From the NCBI RefSeq assembly GCF_009697225.1, contig NZ_WIND01000013.1:1-64000 (forward strand): 64,000 nt of DNA, given 5' to 3'. The stretch comes from Halovulum marinum. GTDB lineage: Bacteria; Pseudomonadota; Alphaproteobacteria; Rhodobacterales; Rhodobacteraceae. This document shows, one piece after another, positions 1-8,354 of this stretch (within the stretch, counting starts at the first letter, position 1; the number at the start of each line of letters is the position of its first letter). A program made the position numbers and the translations under genes. The notes beneath the pieces are model-generated. The model saw only the letters and a list, made by a program, of their open reading frames with translations. It was not told the origin of the DNA and searched no databases.

Positions 1-9
1 GTCGTCCAT
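1..9 (-). CDS. 5' end of a gene that leaves the window on the left
   Basis: On the minus strand an ATG at position 9 reads M-D-D and runs off the edge. It has an AAGGAG ribosome-binding site about 8 bases upstream, which supports a real start. Only three codons are visible, so no product can be named. The TGCGAAAAA element at 80-88 lies about 70 bases upstream in the gene's own orientation. Confidence 0.5.
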
Positions 10-52
10 CCCGTCGCTCCTTCACTGTAGAAGGAGCCGTCAAATCTGAAAG

Positions 53-88
53 TGCGAAAGATTCTTTACGTTATCAAAGTTTTTCGCA
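53..88. promoter_or_regulatory. TGCGAAAAA element with an inverted partner
   Basis: TGCGAAA at 53-59 faces TTTTTCGCA at 80-88, giving an inverted pair over 36 bp. The 9-mer is the element repeated in front of many backbone genes in this window. It sits upstream of the minus-strand start at position 9. The stretch 89-316 holds no gene that I can support. Confidence 0.5.
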
Positions 89-316
89 TATCGTGTTTCC
101 TTGCCGGGACAGCCTTACTAGGATCGCCCGATCGGCGATCCGGCAAGACCCTCCTCCCCGGTATCTGTTGCGCCGGAAAGCCCGGCCGCCTCGTTGATCG
201 AATGGCTGGCAGGTCCCGGCGCGCACGTTCTGGAACAGGAAGAGCTGGATCCCGCGGCAGACTGGATAGACGCGCAGTCCTGAGCCGTTGCCCGGCTCGC
301 CCCCTTCCGGCCAAGC

Positions 317-604
317 TCAGTTGGTGATTAACTCATAGACCCTGACGGTTTTGTGCCGGACCAAATCTGCTACCGCGACATCGAAGGACTTGAAGTGCGC
401 GGTCTCGACGTGCGCCATGAAGGCGGCAAGATCGGTGTAAAGCTCATAGAGAAATACACTATTGCGGTCTTCGGAAAGGCAGACGTCAAACCTGTGGCAC
501 CCTGGTTCATCTTCCAGAGATCGGCGGGCGTTCTCCAGCATGTGCGGCAAGAAGGCTTCCATCTGACCGGCATGGGGCTCGAAGGTCACTGTGACGACAT
601 ACAT
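317..604 (-). CDS. Putative quinol monooxygenase (ABM domain, YgiN-like)
   Basis: A 95-residue protein that fits one antibiotic-biosynthesis-monooxygenase (ABM) domain. It starts with a V-T-V-T-F-x-P strand, has a central E-P-G-C-H-R-F-D segment and ends in a helix with H-x-x-S-F-D, the usual order in YgiN/LsrG-type small cytoplasmic enzymes that act as dimers on quinols or phosphorylated signals. It lies 60 bases downstream of the dehydrogenase gene on the same strand and is probably co-transcribed with it. The substrate cannot be read from sequence; the family call is fairly secure. Confidence 0.75.
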   Translation of the reverse strand: MYVVTVTFEPHAGQMEAFLPHMLENARRSLEDEPGCHRFDVCLSEDRNSVFLYELYTDLAAFMAHVETAHFKSFDVAVADLVRHKTVRVYELITN

Positions 605-664
605 TCGCTTTCCTTCAGGCAGCGCAGGGAAGTTGCAGTGCGGATTGGAGCAACTGGTCTCGGC

Positions 665-1759
665 TCAATCCAAAAGCTCCAACAGCTCCTTCGTGACCGC
701 GATAGTGCCCATGTCACCACCGAATTCTATCGGCCGGAGGCGGTTTTCCTCAAAGCCGCTCTGAACCGCCACTTCAACGAACTCGGCAGCTTCCGCCCAG
801 CGTTGATTGCCGGTGCGTTCCGCGAGGTAGTCGAGCATCAGGGCACCAGAGAGCACAGCCGCTAGCGGATTGGCTTTGTCTTGACCCATGATGTCTGGCG
901 CTGATCCATGTGCGGGTTGGAAAAGTCCCACCTCATCGCCGATCTCGGCACAGGCTGCCATGCCCATCCCGCCGACAAGGCCGCCGCCGAGGTCAGAAAG
1001 AATGTCGCCGAACATATTTTCCATCACCATCACGTCGAACTCCCAAGGCTTGCGGATAAGGTCCAGCGCCTGGGCGTCGACGTAGTTATGCGTGGCCTCG
1101 ACGTCCGGGTATTTTGGAGAGACTTCATCGAAGATCTTTCGGAAGAAGGCCATGGAGTTGAAGACATTCGCCTTGTCGACGCAAGTGAGCTTGCCCGGGC
1201 GGCCACGGGCCTTGCGCTTTTCGGCCAGGCGGAAACCGAAGTGAAACAGCTTCTCGGTGGTCGGGCGGGTGATGCGAAGTGTGTCGCGAACCTCATCATC
1301 GCTGGAAAAATTCGGGCGACCGTGGGTGGCGGCTGAAAAGAACAAACCTTCGGTGGATTCCCGCAGGATGACCATGTCAATCCCGGCCGCGCGGGGGTCG
1401 GCCAGCCGGCGCGGGGCATTCGGATATGCCTTGACCGGGCGGACACCTGCGTAAAGGCCATATCGGTCGCGCAGGCGGAGGTGCGGGGTAATCTCGGTAC
1501 CGTCATCGTGGCGCACCGAGGGTAGGCCGATGGCGCCAAGGAAGATGGCGTCGAGTTCCCCGGCGCGGGCCTCTCCCCCGGGCTCGATATCTCGCCCGGT
1601 TTCCTTGTAGTAGCCGGCCCCGGCGGTGATTTCCCTATAGGTCAGCGCCGGCAGTCCCGCCTTTGCCACCGCAGCATCGACAACCGTGACCGCCGCGTTT
1701 GCTACGTCTACACCTATGCCGTCACCCCTAATGAGGGCGATGCTCAACCTATCTGACAT
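665..1759 (-). CDS. Isocitrate/isopropylmalate dehydrogenase family protein (tartrate or beta-hydroxyacid dehydrogenase)
   Basis: A full-length 364-residue member of the NAD-dependent beta-decarboxylating dehydrogenases. Visible features are R-G-D-G-I-G near residues 11-16, the substrate arginines in RLRDRYGLYAGVRP (95-108), the catalytic Lys in CVDKANVF (about 196), metal-binding aspartates in FGDILSD (250-256) and the nucleotide loop HGSAPDIMGQDKANP (284-298). The family oxidatively decarboxylates 3-isopropylmalate, D-malate or tartrate. A catabolic role is preferred because the gene lies between a GntR regulator and an ABM protein beside a TRAP dicarboxylate-type transporter, not among leucine genes. 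Exact substrate is unknown. Confidence 0.85.
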   Translation of the reverse strand: MSDRLSIALIRGDGIGVDVANAAVTVVDAAVAKAGLPALTYREITAGAGYYKETGRDIEPGGEARAGELDAIFLGAIGLPSVRHDDGTEITPHLRLRDRYGLYAGVRPVKAYPNAPRRLADPRAAGIDMVILRESTEGLFFSAATHGRPNFSSDDEVRDTLRITRPTTEKLFHFGFRLAEKRKARGRPGKLTCVDKANVFNSMAFFRKIFDEVSPKYPDVEATHNYVDAQALDLIRKPWEFDVMVMENMFGDILSDLGGGLVGGMGMAACAEIGDEVGLFQPAHGSAPDIMGQDKANPLAAVLSGALMLDYLAERTGNQRWAEAAEFVEVAVQSGFEENRLRPIEFGGDMGTIAVTKELLELLD

Positions 1760-1775
1760 GATAGTTCCTTCTGTC

Positions 1776-2447
1776 CTAAAGCTGGCCCAGCTTGTATTTT
1801 TCCAGAATGGCCAGCAGCTCTTCGGCGGATCTCGTGCGGTGCTGTTTGAACAGTCGCCGCACGGAGTCGCCGTCGCCTGCCCGCAGGTAGTTCAGAATTT
1901 CGCGGTGCTCCTGAGTGGAACGGTGAGGAGGGCCGCGCATCCGCATGGTGACAACCCGCGCCCGATGAGCCTGGACGTAAAGCGCGCGGACGAAGTCCTC
2001 CAGGCGACGGTTCCCCTGCAGGTCGAGCAGGATATGGTGAAAGCGATCGTCTGCCTCGGCCCATTTGTCGAGATCCTCGCTCACCAGTGCGGCCTCCATA
2101 TCGGCAGTGGCCTGCTTCAGTGGGGCGAGCTCCTGGTCGCTGGGGCGCGTTTCGGCGTAGCGGGCGGCTGCATCGGGCTCCAGCGAGGTAAGGATCTGGT
2201 AGATCTCGCGCATATCCTCGGGATGAATCGGCAGGACCCGCACACCCCGGCGGGGGACCAACTCGACCAACCTCTCCGCCTCCAGACGGATGAGGGCCTC
2301 GCGCACCGGTGTGCGGCTCATACCCAGCCGCAACGCGATCTCGGGCTCCGGCGCCTGAAAGCCGGGCGGCATCCGGTTGGTCCGGATCTCATCCTTCAAT
2401 CGCGTATAGGCAGCTTCAACACGTGTTGACTTGGCAGCCTCTGCCAT
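1776..2447 (-). CDS. GntR-family regulator, FCD type
   Basis: A 223-residue transcription factor. The N-terminal winged helix carries the GntR signature (LGMSRTPVREALIRLEAERLV, near residues 41-61) followed by the wing V-P-R-R-G-V-R-V, and the C-terminal about 150 residues are the helical FCD ligand-binding domain. FCD regulators usually repress transport and catabolic operons until a carboxylic acid binds. It is 16 bases upstream of the dehydrogenase gene and divergent from the TRAP operon, with a perfect inverted repeat in the intergenic region, so it probably controls both directions. Confidence 0.9.
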   Translation of the reverse strand: MAEAAKSTRVEAAYTRLKDEIRTNRMPPGFQAPEPEIALRLGMSRTPVREALIRLEAERLVELVPRRGVRVLPIHPEDMREIYQILTSLEPDAAARYAETRPSDQELAPLKQATADMEAALVSEDLDKWAEADDRFHHILLDLQGNRRLEDFVRALYVQAHRARVVTMRMRGPPHRSTQEHREILNYLRAGDGDSVRRLFKQHRTRSAEELLAILEKYKLGQL

Positions 2448-2486
2448 CCGGTCCGACCCTTCTCATTTCGGCAACAATTGCACTTC

Positions 2487-2520
2487 ATGTGTGCATCGTC
2501 AAATAGTTTAATGCACACAT
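2487..2520. promoter_or_regulatory. Candidate GntR operator (10-bp inverted repeat)
   Basis: ATGTGTGCAT at 2487-2496 and ATGCACACAT at 2511-2520 are perfect inverted copies separated by 14 bases. They lie between the divergent GntR gene and the TRAP operon. A symmetric site here fits a dimeric GntR regulator controlling both promoters; this is inferred from position and symmetry. Confidence 0.6.
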
Positions 2521-2608
2521 TGACCGACGCATTACAAAATGCCTTAGTGTGCGGACGTGCCGGTGAACCGGCCCAGAAAATGCCCAGCCGTGGGCGCGAG
2601 GAGGAAAA

Positions 2609-3628
2609 ATGAAACGGATGATCATGACGGCGGCGGCATTGTCGCTCGCTGCCACTGTGGCCAGTTCGGAAACAGTTCTCAAGATCCAGTCATCGGCGCA
2701 AAGCGGCGCCTACGAATACAGCTACCTCGAAGACGAGTGGGGCAAGCGCCTTGCGGCCATGACGGGCGGCGAGGTGACCATCGAGTTCTTCCCGATCAAT
2801 GCGATCGTCGACCGCAACGAAACCCCCGAGGCGGTGATGGCCGGTGTGCTTAGCGGCGACCTGAACTCCGTAGCCTATTTCACCGGCCGCAATCCGGCCT
2901 TTGCCATCATGGGCGACCTCATCGCCGGCTACGACTCGCCGGAGCAGGTGCAGACTTTCTGCCGCCATGGCGGCGGGCGCGATGCTCTTCAGGAGCTTTG
3001 GGAATCGGTACTGCCGGGCGCCATGCACGTCGTCGGTTGCGGTGCAGTCTCGAAAGAGGCGCTGGTGTCCAAGGTCGAAATCCGCGGGGTCGAGGACCTC
3101 GAAGGCGTCAAGATCCGCTCGCCCTCGGGCCTTGCGGCGACCGTGTTCCAGAAGGCGGGTGCCGCGCCGGTGTCCATGTCGATCAGCGACGTTTTCACCT
3201 CGCTGGAAAAGGGCGTGATCGATGCTGCCGATGCCTCTGCCTACATCAACAACTCGACCAGCGGCTTCCACCAGGTAGCGAAATTCCCCCTGTATCCGGG
3301 CATCCACTCGATGGCGATGCGTCAGTTCGTCATCAACAAGGGCGTCTGGGACGGCCTGACGGAAGATCAGCAGCTGGCCGTCGAAACCTGGTTCTACGCC
3401 GCCTATGACGACCTGCGCCGTCAACTCGACCTGCAGGACAAGCAGCAGGTTCAGGAAGACAAGGCCGCCGGCGACATCACCGTGGTCGACTGGAGCCAGG
3501 AAGAGCGGGACAAGTTCCGCGTTCTGGCCACCGAAGCGTGGGAGGAGACCGCTGCGAAATCGCCCGAGGCCCGCAAGGCGCTCGACGCGCATTACGCCTT
3601 CATGAAGCAGATCGGGCTGCTGGAATAA
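2609..3628 (+). CDS. TRAP transporter solute-binding protein (DctP family)
   Basis: A 339-residue periplasmic protein with a signal peptide (MKRMIMTAAALSLAATVASS) after an AGGAGG ribosome-binding site. The mature part matches DctP binding proteins in length and layout, including the I-R-S-P-S-G segment and the F-T-S-L-E-K-G-V-I-D-A-A-D region that lines the ligand cleft. It captures a solute, usually a carboxylate bound through an arginine, and delivers it to the membrane pair encoded just downstream. The neighbouring dehydrogenase suggests a hydroxy-dicarboxylate ligand, but this is only inferred. Confidence 0.88.
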   Translation: MKRMIMTAAALSLAATVASSETVLKIQSSAQSGAYEYSYLEDEWGKRLAAMTGGEVTIEFFPINAIVDRNETPEAVMAGVLSGDLNSVAYFTGRNPAFAIMGDLIAGYDSPEQVQTFCRHGGGRDALQELWESVLPGAMHVVGCGAVSKEALVSKVEIRGVEDLEGVKIRSPSGLAATVFQKAGAAPVSMSISDVFTSLEKGVIDAADASAYINNSTSGFHQVAKFPLYPGIHSMAMRQFVINKGVWDGLTEDQQLAVETWFYAAYDDLRRQLDLQDKQQVQEDKAAGDITVVDWSQEERDKFRVLATEAWEETAAKSPEARKALDAHYAFMKQIGLLE

Positions 3629-3688
3629 CACCAAGAACGGCGGGGGGCAGTCACCGTGCTGCCTCCTGCCCACGAACGGGAGGGGCCG

Positions 3689-4201
3689 GTGCAGGCATAT
3701 GTTGAAATCATGGGGAAGATCTCTGTCTTCCTCGGCAAGGTCTGCGGGGTCTTCTACCTCGCTGCGGTGGGTCTCTCGCTCTACGAAGTATTCATGCGCT
3801 ACGTCTTCGGCGCGCCCACCTCGTGGACATCCGAGACGATCATGGTCCTGGTCGCTACCGCCTGGATGCTTTGCGTCGGTGCCGTCACCCAGCAGCGCCG
3901 TCACATCACCGTCACCACGATGGAGCTTCTGGTGGGCGAGGCGCTCTGGAACCGGATGAAGAAGCTCGCGATCGTGCTGTCGATGATCGGCGTGGCCGGG
4001 CTGCTGATCATGATCTGGGGGCCGATGGTAAAGGTGCTCAAAGCGCCTCAGACGACCGGCAGCGCCTTTGACCCCTACGCCCCGACCTATGTGAAGACCA
4101 TGCTCGTCGCCTCGGTGACGCTCTACTTCCTTCAGCTTCTCGCCAACCTGTTGACGCCCGCGGCAAAACGACCTCGCTCAGCCGGAATGGGAGTCGAATG
4201 A
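3689..4201 (+). CDS. TRAP transporter small membrane subunit (DctQ family)
   Basis: About 170 residues with four hydrophobic segments and the DctQ pattern: a first helix ending in L-Y-E-V-F-M-R-Y-V-F-G, then P-T-S-W-T-S-E. I chose the GTG at 3689 because GGGAGG lies 5 bases upstream; GTG 3656 in the same frame is possible. The subunit couples the binding protein to the large permease. The gene follows dctP closely and overlaps the next gene by four bases, so the three are one operon. Confidence 0.85.
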   Translation: MQAYVEIMGKISVFLGKVCGVFYLAAVGLSLYEVFMRYVFGAPTSWTSETIMVLVATAWMLCVGAVTQQRRHITVTTMELLVGEALWNRMKKLAIVLSMIGVAGLLIMIWGPMVKVLKAPQTTGSAFDPYAPTYVKTMLVASVTLYFLQLLANLLTPAAKRPRSAGMGVE

Positions 4202-5508
4202 TGGGCATCGAACTGATCACGCTCTGCATCGTCTCGGCGCTGTTCGGCCTGATGGCGATCGGCGTGCCGCTGGGCGCTTCCACCCTGCTGATCTCCGTCG
4301 CCACCGCCTACCTTGCCTTTGGAAGCAACGGCTTCATCCTCGTCACCTCTGCCGTCACCAAGGTGATGGACAAGCAGACCCTCGTGGCGGTGCCGTTCTT
4401 CGTCTTCATGGCGAATATCATGGAGCGATCAGGCGTAGCCAAAGAGCTTTTCAACTCCATGGCCATTCTGGGCGGACGGATGCGTGGAGGCGTAGCGGTG
4501 CAGACCTGCCTCGTGGCCGTGCTGCTGGCCGCCATGTCCGGCATCGTTGGCGGCGAGATCGTGCTATTGGGCCTGATCGCCCTGCCCCAGATGTTCCGGC
4601 TGGGCTATGATCGCAAGCTCTCGATCGGCGTGCTTTGCGCGTCCGGCTCTCTGGCCACTCTCATTCCACCCAGCGTGGTACTGATCGTCTATGGTGCCGA
4701 GGCGGGCGTATCCGTGCGCGACCTCTTTACCGCCGGCGTTGGCCCCGGCGTTCTGCTGGCGTCGCTCTACATCGCCTACGTGCTGCTCCGCGTGCGGATG
4801 AACCCGGCGATCGGCCCCGCCTATGACGCGCCCGAAGCCCAGTTGCCGTTCTTCGAGCGGATCTCTTATCTAAAGGGCTTGATCCTGCCCTTCCTGCTGA
4901 TCTTCGGCGTTCTCGGCTCGATCTACGGCGGCATCGCTACAGTCACGGAATCTGCGGCCATCGGCGCGGTTGGATCACTCATCGTAGCGGCGGCCAGGCG
5001 CGAGCTGACCACGAAAGGCGTGCGTGAGGCGCTCTGGGCAACGACGCTGACCACCGGCTCCATCCTGTGGCTGATCATCGGGGCCGTCAGCCTCGTGGGC
5101 ATCTACAACCTTTTGGGTGGTACCCGCTTTCTCAGCGGCATTCTCACCGGGCTCGACATGCCCCCGATCATGGTCATCGTCGTAATGATGCTGATCATCT
5201 TCTTCCTGGGAACCTTCCTCGAGTGGATTGCCATCGTTTTCATCACAGTGCCAGTATTTGCTCCCGTGGTTGTACAGCTTGGGTATGATCCGGTCTGGTT
5301 CGGCATCCTCTTTGCCATGAACATCCAGATCTACATGCTCTCGCCCCCCTTTGGGCCGGCCTGTTTCTACCTCAAGAGCGTGGCCCCCAAGGACGTAACG
5401 CTTCAGGAAATATTCCTGGCTGTGCTGCCGTTTATCGGCCTTCAGATCATCGGCTTGGCTCTTGTCATGGCCTTCCCTGCGATCGCACTTTGGTTGCCTG
5501 GTCTATAG
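4198..5508 (+). CDS. TRAP transporter large permease (DctM family)
   Basis: A 436-residue polytopic membrane protein with about twelve hydrophobic segments. It starts inside the dctQ stop (ATGA overlap), a sign of translational coupling. Family features include P-F-F-V-F-M-A-N-I-M-E-R-S-G, the loop S-G-S-L-A-T-L-I-P-P-S after the first repeat and the matching L-S-P-P-F-G-P near the end. It forms the sodium-driven translocation path of the transporter. Confidence 0.92.
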   Translation: MMGIELITLCIVSALFGLMAIGVPLGASTLLISVATAYLAFGSNGFILVTSAVTKVMDKQTLVAVPFFVFMANIMERSGVAKELFNSMAILGGRMRGGVAVQTCLVAVLLAAMSGIVGGEIVLLGLIALPQMFRLGYDRKLSIGVLCASGSLATLIPPSVVLIVYGAEAGVSVRDLFTAGVGPGVLLASLYIAYVLLRVRMNPAIGPAYDAPEAQLPFFERISYLKGLILPFLLIFGVLGSIYGGIATVTESAAIGAVGSLIVAAARRELTTKGVREALWATTLTTGSILWLIIGAVSLVGIYNLLGGTRFLSGILTGLDMPPIMVIVVMMLIIFFLGTFLEWIAIVFITVPVFAPVVVQLGYDPVWFGILFAMNIQIYMLSPPFGPACFYLKSVAPKDVTLQEIFLAVLPFIGLQIIGLALVMAFPAIALWLPGL

Positions 5509-5521
5509 AAAGGACACCATC

Positions 5522-5644
5522 ATGGATACGAACAACGAAGACCACGAGGTTTACGAGTTCGGCTGGTGGCCTGAGATCGTAGGGGCGGTCGGCGTTGTTG
5601 TTCTAGTCTGGGCGTTGATTGCCACTGCGCGTGGGGCGATCTAG
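5522..5644 (+). CDS. 40-residue single-pass membrane peptide after the TRAP genes
   Basis: A short frame starting 13 bases after dctM, with AAAGGA upstream. The first part is acidic and polar (M-D-T-N-N-E-D-H-E), then Y-E-F-G-W-W-P-E-I-V leads into one hydrophobic helix ending in A-R-G. It could be a small accessory subunit or stabiliser of the TRAP complex; no family is recognised. Position, ribosome-binding site and clean membrane profile support it. Confidence 0.55.
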   Translation: MDTNNEDHEVYEFGWWPEIVGAVGVVVLVWALIATARGAI

Positions 5645-5766
5645 GGCGAGGCGCGAGAGCAGGTCGAGGCGGTTCTTGGGGGCCTTCGCGCCTGAGCCGG
5701 CGGGTTGCCCGCCGCGCCCCGGCCCTGCTACGCTTTCCGGGTCAAAGGTATTTCGAGTGCGTGATC

Positions 5767-6237
5767 ATGGCCCAAGCTCTTTGCCCCTCCTGTTCCGGGA
5801 AGGGATCCGTCGACAATTTCGTATGCGGCTTCTGCGGCGGCACGGGCTTCGTGAAGTCCCCGGGCGGCGGTGGCGGCGGCGATGGCCCGCCTCTCCCGCC
5901 TGGCCTCCCTATCACCGGCCTTCTGCGTATTTTCGCGCTGATCCTCGTCGCGTGCGCGGGCTACGCGACCTTTCTTGCCTACCAGAACGCTCCGGGCAGC
6001 GGCAGCGACAAGGTCTTCACCGCCAGCATCACCTTCGGTCTCCTCGGCCTCGGGATCATCATCGTGGTGCGGGTCCTCCAGCATGCGCTGGTGGTCGGCA
6101 TCGTGCTCGCAGTGCTCGTCGGTATCGATTTCGCGATGAACGACGGCGGGTTCACCAATGGCGCAGTCAGCCTCGCCGGCCCGGCGGCCGAAGAGGTGAT
6201 GGGCTGGCTGCGGTACCTGGTTCTCGGGCCGGGTTGA
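5767..6237 (+). CDS. Membrane protein with DnaJ-like CxxCxGxG zinc motif
   Basis: A protein of about 156 residues. Two CxxCxGxG motifs (CPSCSGKG and CGFCGGTG, within the first 30 residues) resemble the DnaJ zinc finger. A glycine-rich linker and three hydrophobic segments follow. An upstream GTG at 5761 is an alternative start. No specific function is recognised; the zinc motif might bind unfolded protein or a partner at the membrane. It is the first backbone gene right of island A and stands alone, convergent with the CoiA-like gene. Confidence 0.6.
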   Translation: MAQALCPSCSGKGSVDNFVCGFCGGTGFVKSPGGGGGGDGPPLPPGLPITGLLRIFALILVACAGYATFLAYQNAPGSGSDKVFTASITFGLLGLGIIIVVRVLQHALVVGIVLAVLVGIDFAMNDGGFTNGAVSLAGPAAEEVMGWLRYLVLGPG

Positions 6238-6248
6238 GGCTCGGAGGG

Positions 6249-7121
6249 TTACCGGGGCTCGGACTTCTCGGCCGCTTGCTTCGGTGAGATCCTTGTCCAG
6301 CTGCGATCTCCTGGTCCGTAAGAACGTGGCGCGCGCCTGGCTTCCTGCTTTGGAGCGGGTGTGGCGGGTGGCGGCCGCTTTTCGGTCAGGATCGCCTTTG
6401 GCGTCACGCCATCGAATTCGATCCACGGCAGCGGCTTCCCGTCGCGGATGCACGCGATGAATTGCGCTCGAGGCAGGAAGAAGCCGTACACCGACATGAC
6501 CGCGCCATCTTGCGACAGACGCCGTGCGCGGAGCATACAGAGATCATCGAGATCTTCGGTGCCCGGCCCAAGGCCCTGAATTCCGCCCGCGCCGAAATCG
6601 AAGAGAACAGGGCATGAGATGCCGGCCCAGTCCCGGGTGAGGCGCACCCAGTCGACATCACGGATCTCGTAGACAATGCCGCCGGCCAACCTGTGCTTTG
6701 TTGCGCACGACAGCGCATCGGAGAACTGCCCGGCGTCCGTCTTCCGGCGCAGCCCGTCGACCACCCAGGTGATCGATCGGTGGAAGGCGGTGCGCGCGAG
6801 GATCTCTCCCCTGTCGATCGCCGAGTGCTGGAGCTCGACCACCCTTCCGGACGGTGTGCGCAGATCAGCGATGTGAAGCTCGCCATACGCATCCCGCAGC
6901 GGGATTTCCTGCCACTCGGCCGGGAACTGCCCCTTCCAGCGACGATGCCATTCGGTCTCGTTCTCCCACCATGGATCGCAGTGGCACCGCCCCTTGTGGG
7001 CCCAGTGCCAGACTTTGCGATCGCCGCATTTCGCGACCAGATCAGCGCCGCAGCCCGGGCAGCTGCCGCGCGCACCCGGTGTCGCCTCGACGCGAGCCTT
7101 ATCGACTATCGCGAACCTCAT
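6249..7121 (-). CDS. CoiA-like protein
   Basis: A protein of 290 residues from the ATG at 7121. The N-terminal part has a CxxC pair (CPGCGADLVAKCG) and W-H-W-A-H, and the middle has W-H-R-R-W-K-x-x-F-P and ...VVELQHSAI, the nuclease-like segment typical of the CoiA family. CoiA was named for competence, but relatives are widespread on mobile elements and are predicted restriction-nuclease-fold proteins. The start overlaps the stop of the upstream HTH gene (ATGA), so the two are translated together. No other competence genes are present. Confidence 0.65.
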   Translation of the reverse strand: MRFAIVDKARVEATPGARGSCPGCGADLVAKCGDRKVWHWAHKGRCHCDPWWENETEWHRRWKGQFPAEWQEIPLRDAYGELHIADLRTPSGRVVELQHSAIDRGEILARTAFHRSITWVVDGLRRKTDAGQFSDALSCATKHRLAGGIVYEIRDVDWVRLTRDWAGISCPVLFDFGAGGIQGLGPGTEDLDDLCMLRARRLSQDGAVMSVYGFFLPRAQFIACIRDGKPLPWIEFDGVTPKAILTEKRPPPATPAPKQEARRAPRSYGPGDRSWTRISPKQAAEKSEPR

Positions 7122-7387
7122 TGCGAAAGCCCATACTTCTCCCGAACCATCGGCGCGACCCCGGCGAGCGACCCGCGATAGATCCAGTCGAGCGTCACGC
7201 CGTAGCGCTCGCAAAGAACCGTCGCAGCCTCGATCGGGATCCGCCTCTGGCCGTTGTCCCAGTTCGCGTACTGAGAGCGCTGAAAGCCGTTCAGCTTCGC
7301 CCAGGTCGTCTGGTCCATGTCGTGGATCTGGCGCAGCCGCCGCAGCCGCGCCGCGATCTCGGGAAATGTCTGTCTTTCGGTAGCCAA
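7118..7387 (-). CDS. Small XRE-type HTH regulator
   Basis: An 89-residue protein with a single helix-turn-helix: R-L-R-x-I-H-D-M-D-Q-T-T-W-A-K-L, then SQYANWDNGQRRIP as the recognition helix, and C-E-R-Y-G-V-T-L-D-W-I-Y-R-G, the common XRE ending. The only start that keeps helix 1 is a TTG at 7387, so the start is uncertain. It overlaps the CoiA-like gene by four bases and probably regulates that pair. Confidence 0.65.
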   Translation of the reverse strand: MATERQTFPEIAARLRRLRQIHDMDQTTWAKLNGFQRSQYANWDNGQRRIPIEAATVLCERYGVTLDWIYRGSLAGVAPMVREKYGLSQ

Positions 7388-7410
7388 CCTGTGACGCTCT
7401 GGAAATGCCT

Positions 7411-7447
7411 GAAAAGAAAAGCCTCCCCAGCATGGACCGGGAAGGCT
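7411..7447 (-). terminator. Rho-independent terminator
   Basis: Read on the minus strand, AGCCTTCCC pairs with GGGGAGGCT around a 10-base loop and is followed by TTTTCTTTT. It lies just downstream of the EF-hand gene and ends that transcript. Confidence 0.65.
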
Positions 7448-7476
7448 CGGGGTTCCAGAAAAACGTGATCCGTGGA

Positions 7477-7902
7477 TCAGCGAGCGGCGCGGCCCTTGCG
7501 CCCGGCCTTCATCTCTTCGCGGGTGAGCTTGCCGTCGCCATCGGCGTCGAGCAGCGCGAAGCGGCGTTCGGCCGAGGCGATGAAATCGGCCCGCGCGATG
7601 GTGGTCTCGGTACGATCGCCGCTCCGCTCGGGACGGTCGGCGCGGGCCGCCTTGCGCCGCTCTGGCGCGTTCTTCCGCGCGGCGGCGCGCTCATCGGGGG
7701 TGACGCGCCCGTCCTTGTCGGCATCGATCCGGTCGAACATGGCCGCGCGCTGCGCGCGCATGTCCGACAGCGTGATCGCGCCATCGCCATCGGCATCGAG
7801 CCGGCCCGCGCCGCGCTTGCCGGCTCCTTCGGCGAAAGCTGCCGCCGGGGCGATCAGGCTGGCCGCGACGGCCAGGACGAGAAGCTTGCTGGAGTTCTGC
7901 AT
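7477..7902 (-). CDS. Exported EF-hand calcium-binding protein
   Basis: About 141 residues from the ATG at 7902, which has AGAGGC upstream and opens a clear signal peptide (KLLVLAVAASLIAPAAAFA). Three EF-hand loops follow: DADGDGAITLSD, DADKDGRVTPDE and DADGDGKLTREE. Between loops two and three is a basic, arginine-rich stretch. Such small periplasmic EF-hand proteins are common in alphaproteobacteria and probably buffer or sense calcium. Its own terminator lies downstream. Confidence 0.8.
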   Translation of the reverse strand: MQNSSKLLVLAVAASLIAPAAAFAEGAGKRGAGRLDADGDGAITLSDMRAQRAAMFDRIDADKDGRVTPDERAAARKNAPERRKAARADRPERSGDRTETTIARADFIASAERRFALLDADGDGKLTREEMKAGRKGRAAR

Positions 7903-7966
7903 GTCTGCCTCTTTCGTTGGTGCCTCCTTGTTACGGGGCACCCGCCCTGTTCCGTCGCGAAACGCC

Positions 7967-8173
7967 TCAGTTCGTCAGGACATCGAGATGGCGCTCGATC
8001 TCGGAGCGCGACAATTCGCTCTCGATCATCGCCTTGGCGGCGGCCTTCTGCGCCGAGCTCAGTGCAGCCGGGTTGTCGACATAGCGGCCGAGCTGGGCAT
8101 CGAGCGCGGTGCCGGCCGAGAGCGGGGTGGCGAAAGCGCCGGCGAGTGCGGCGGCAATGGCGAATTTCTTCAT
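7967..8173 (-). CDS. Small exported protein
   Basis: A 68-residue protein: signal peptide MKKFAIAAALAGAFATPLSA, then about 48 residues with a helix-rich pattern (SSAQKAAAKAMIESELSRSEIERHLD would form one long helix). The upstream region is purine-rich. No family is recognised. It is 64 bases upstream of the EF-hand gene on the same strand and probably shares its promoter. Confidence 0.6.
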   Translation of the reverse strand: MKKFAIAAALAGAFATPLSAGTALDAQLGRYVDNPAALSSAQKAAAKAMIESELSRSEIERHLDVLTN

Positions 8174-8302
8174 GATTTTCTCTTTTTTCTCGGTTCTCGT
8201 GGTCCGGGTTGTCGGCCTCCCGCGCAGGGCGCGCTCGGTTTTCAGGCCCGGGCTCCTCATTTCGGATCCTGGGCCCCGTTTTCAACAGACCTCACCGTTT
8301 TG

Positions 8303-8312
8303 TTTTTTCGCA
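8303..8312. promoter_or_regulatory. TTTTTTCGCA element
   Basis: One of the TGCGAAAAA copies (exact 9-mer at 8304-8312), in the divergent region between the small exported protein (start 8173, minus) and the topoisomerase gene (start 8355, plus). Confidence 0.45.
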
Positions 8313-8354
8313 GGTAATTCACATGCAATTTCTCAGATAGTCGAGAACTCGAGA

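Noticed and set aside
2690-3904. A 404-codon minus-strand frame opposite the first TRAP binding protein
   Set aside because: Composition is arginine- and histidine-rich without domains; the plus strand encodes a clear DctP protein.
6249-7387. A competence system around the CoiA-like gene
   Set aside because: No com, dprA or pilus genes are present; CoiA-like proteins occur alone on many mobile elements.
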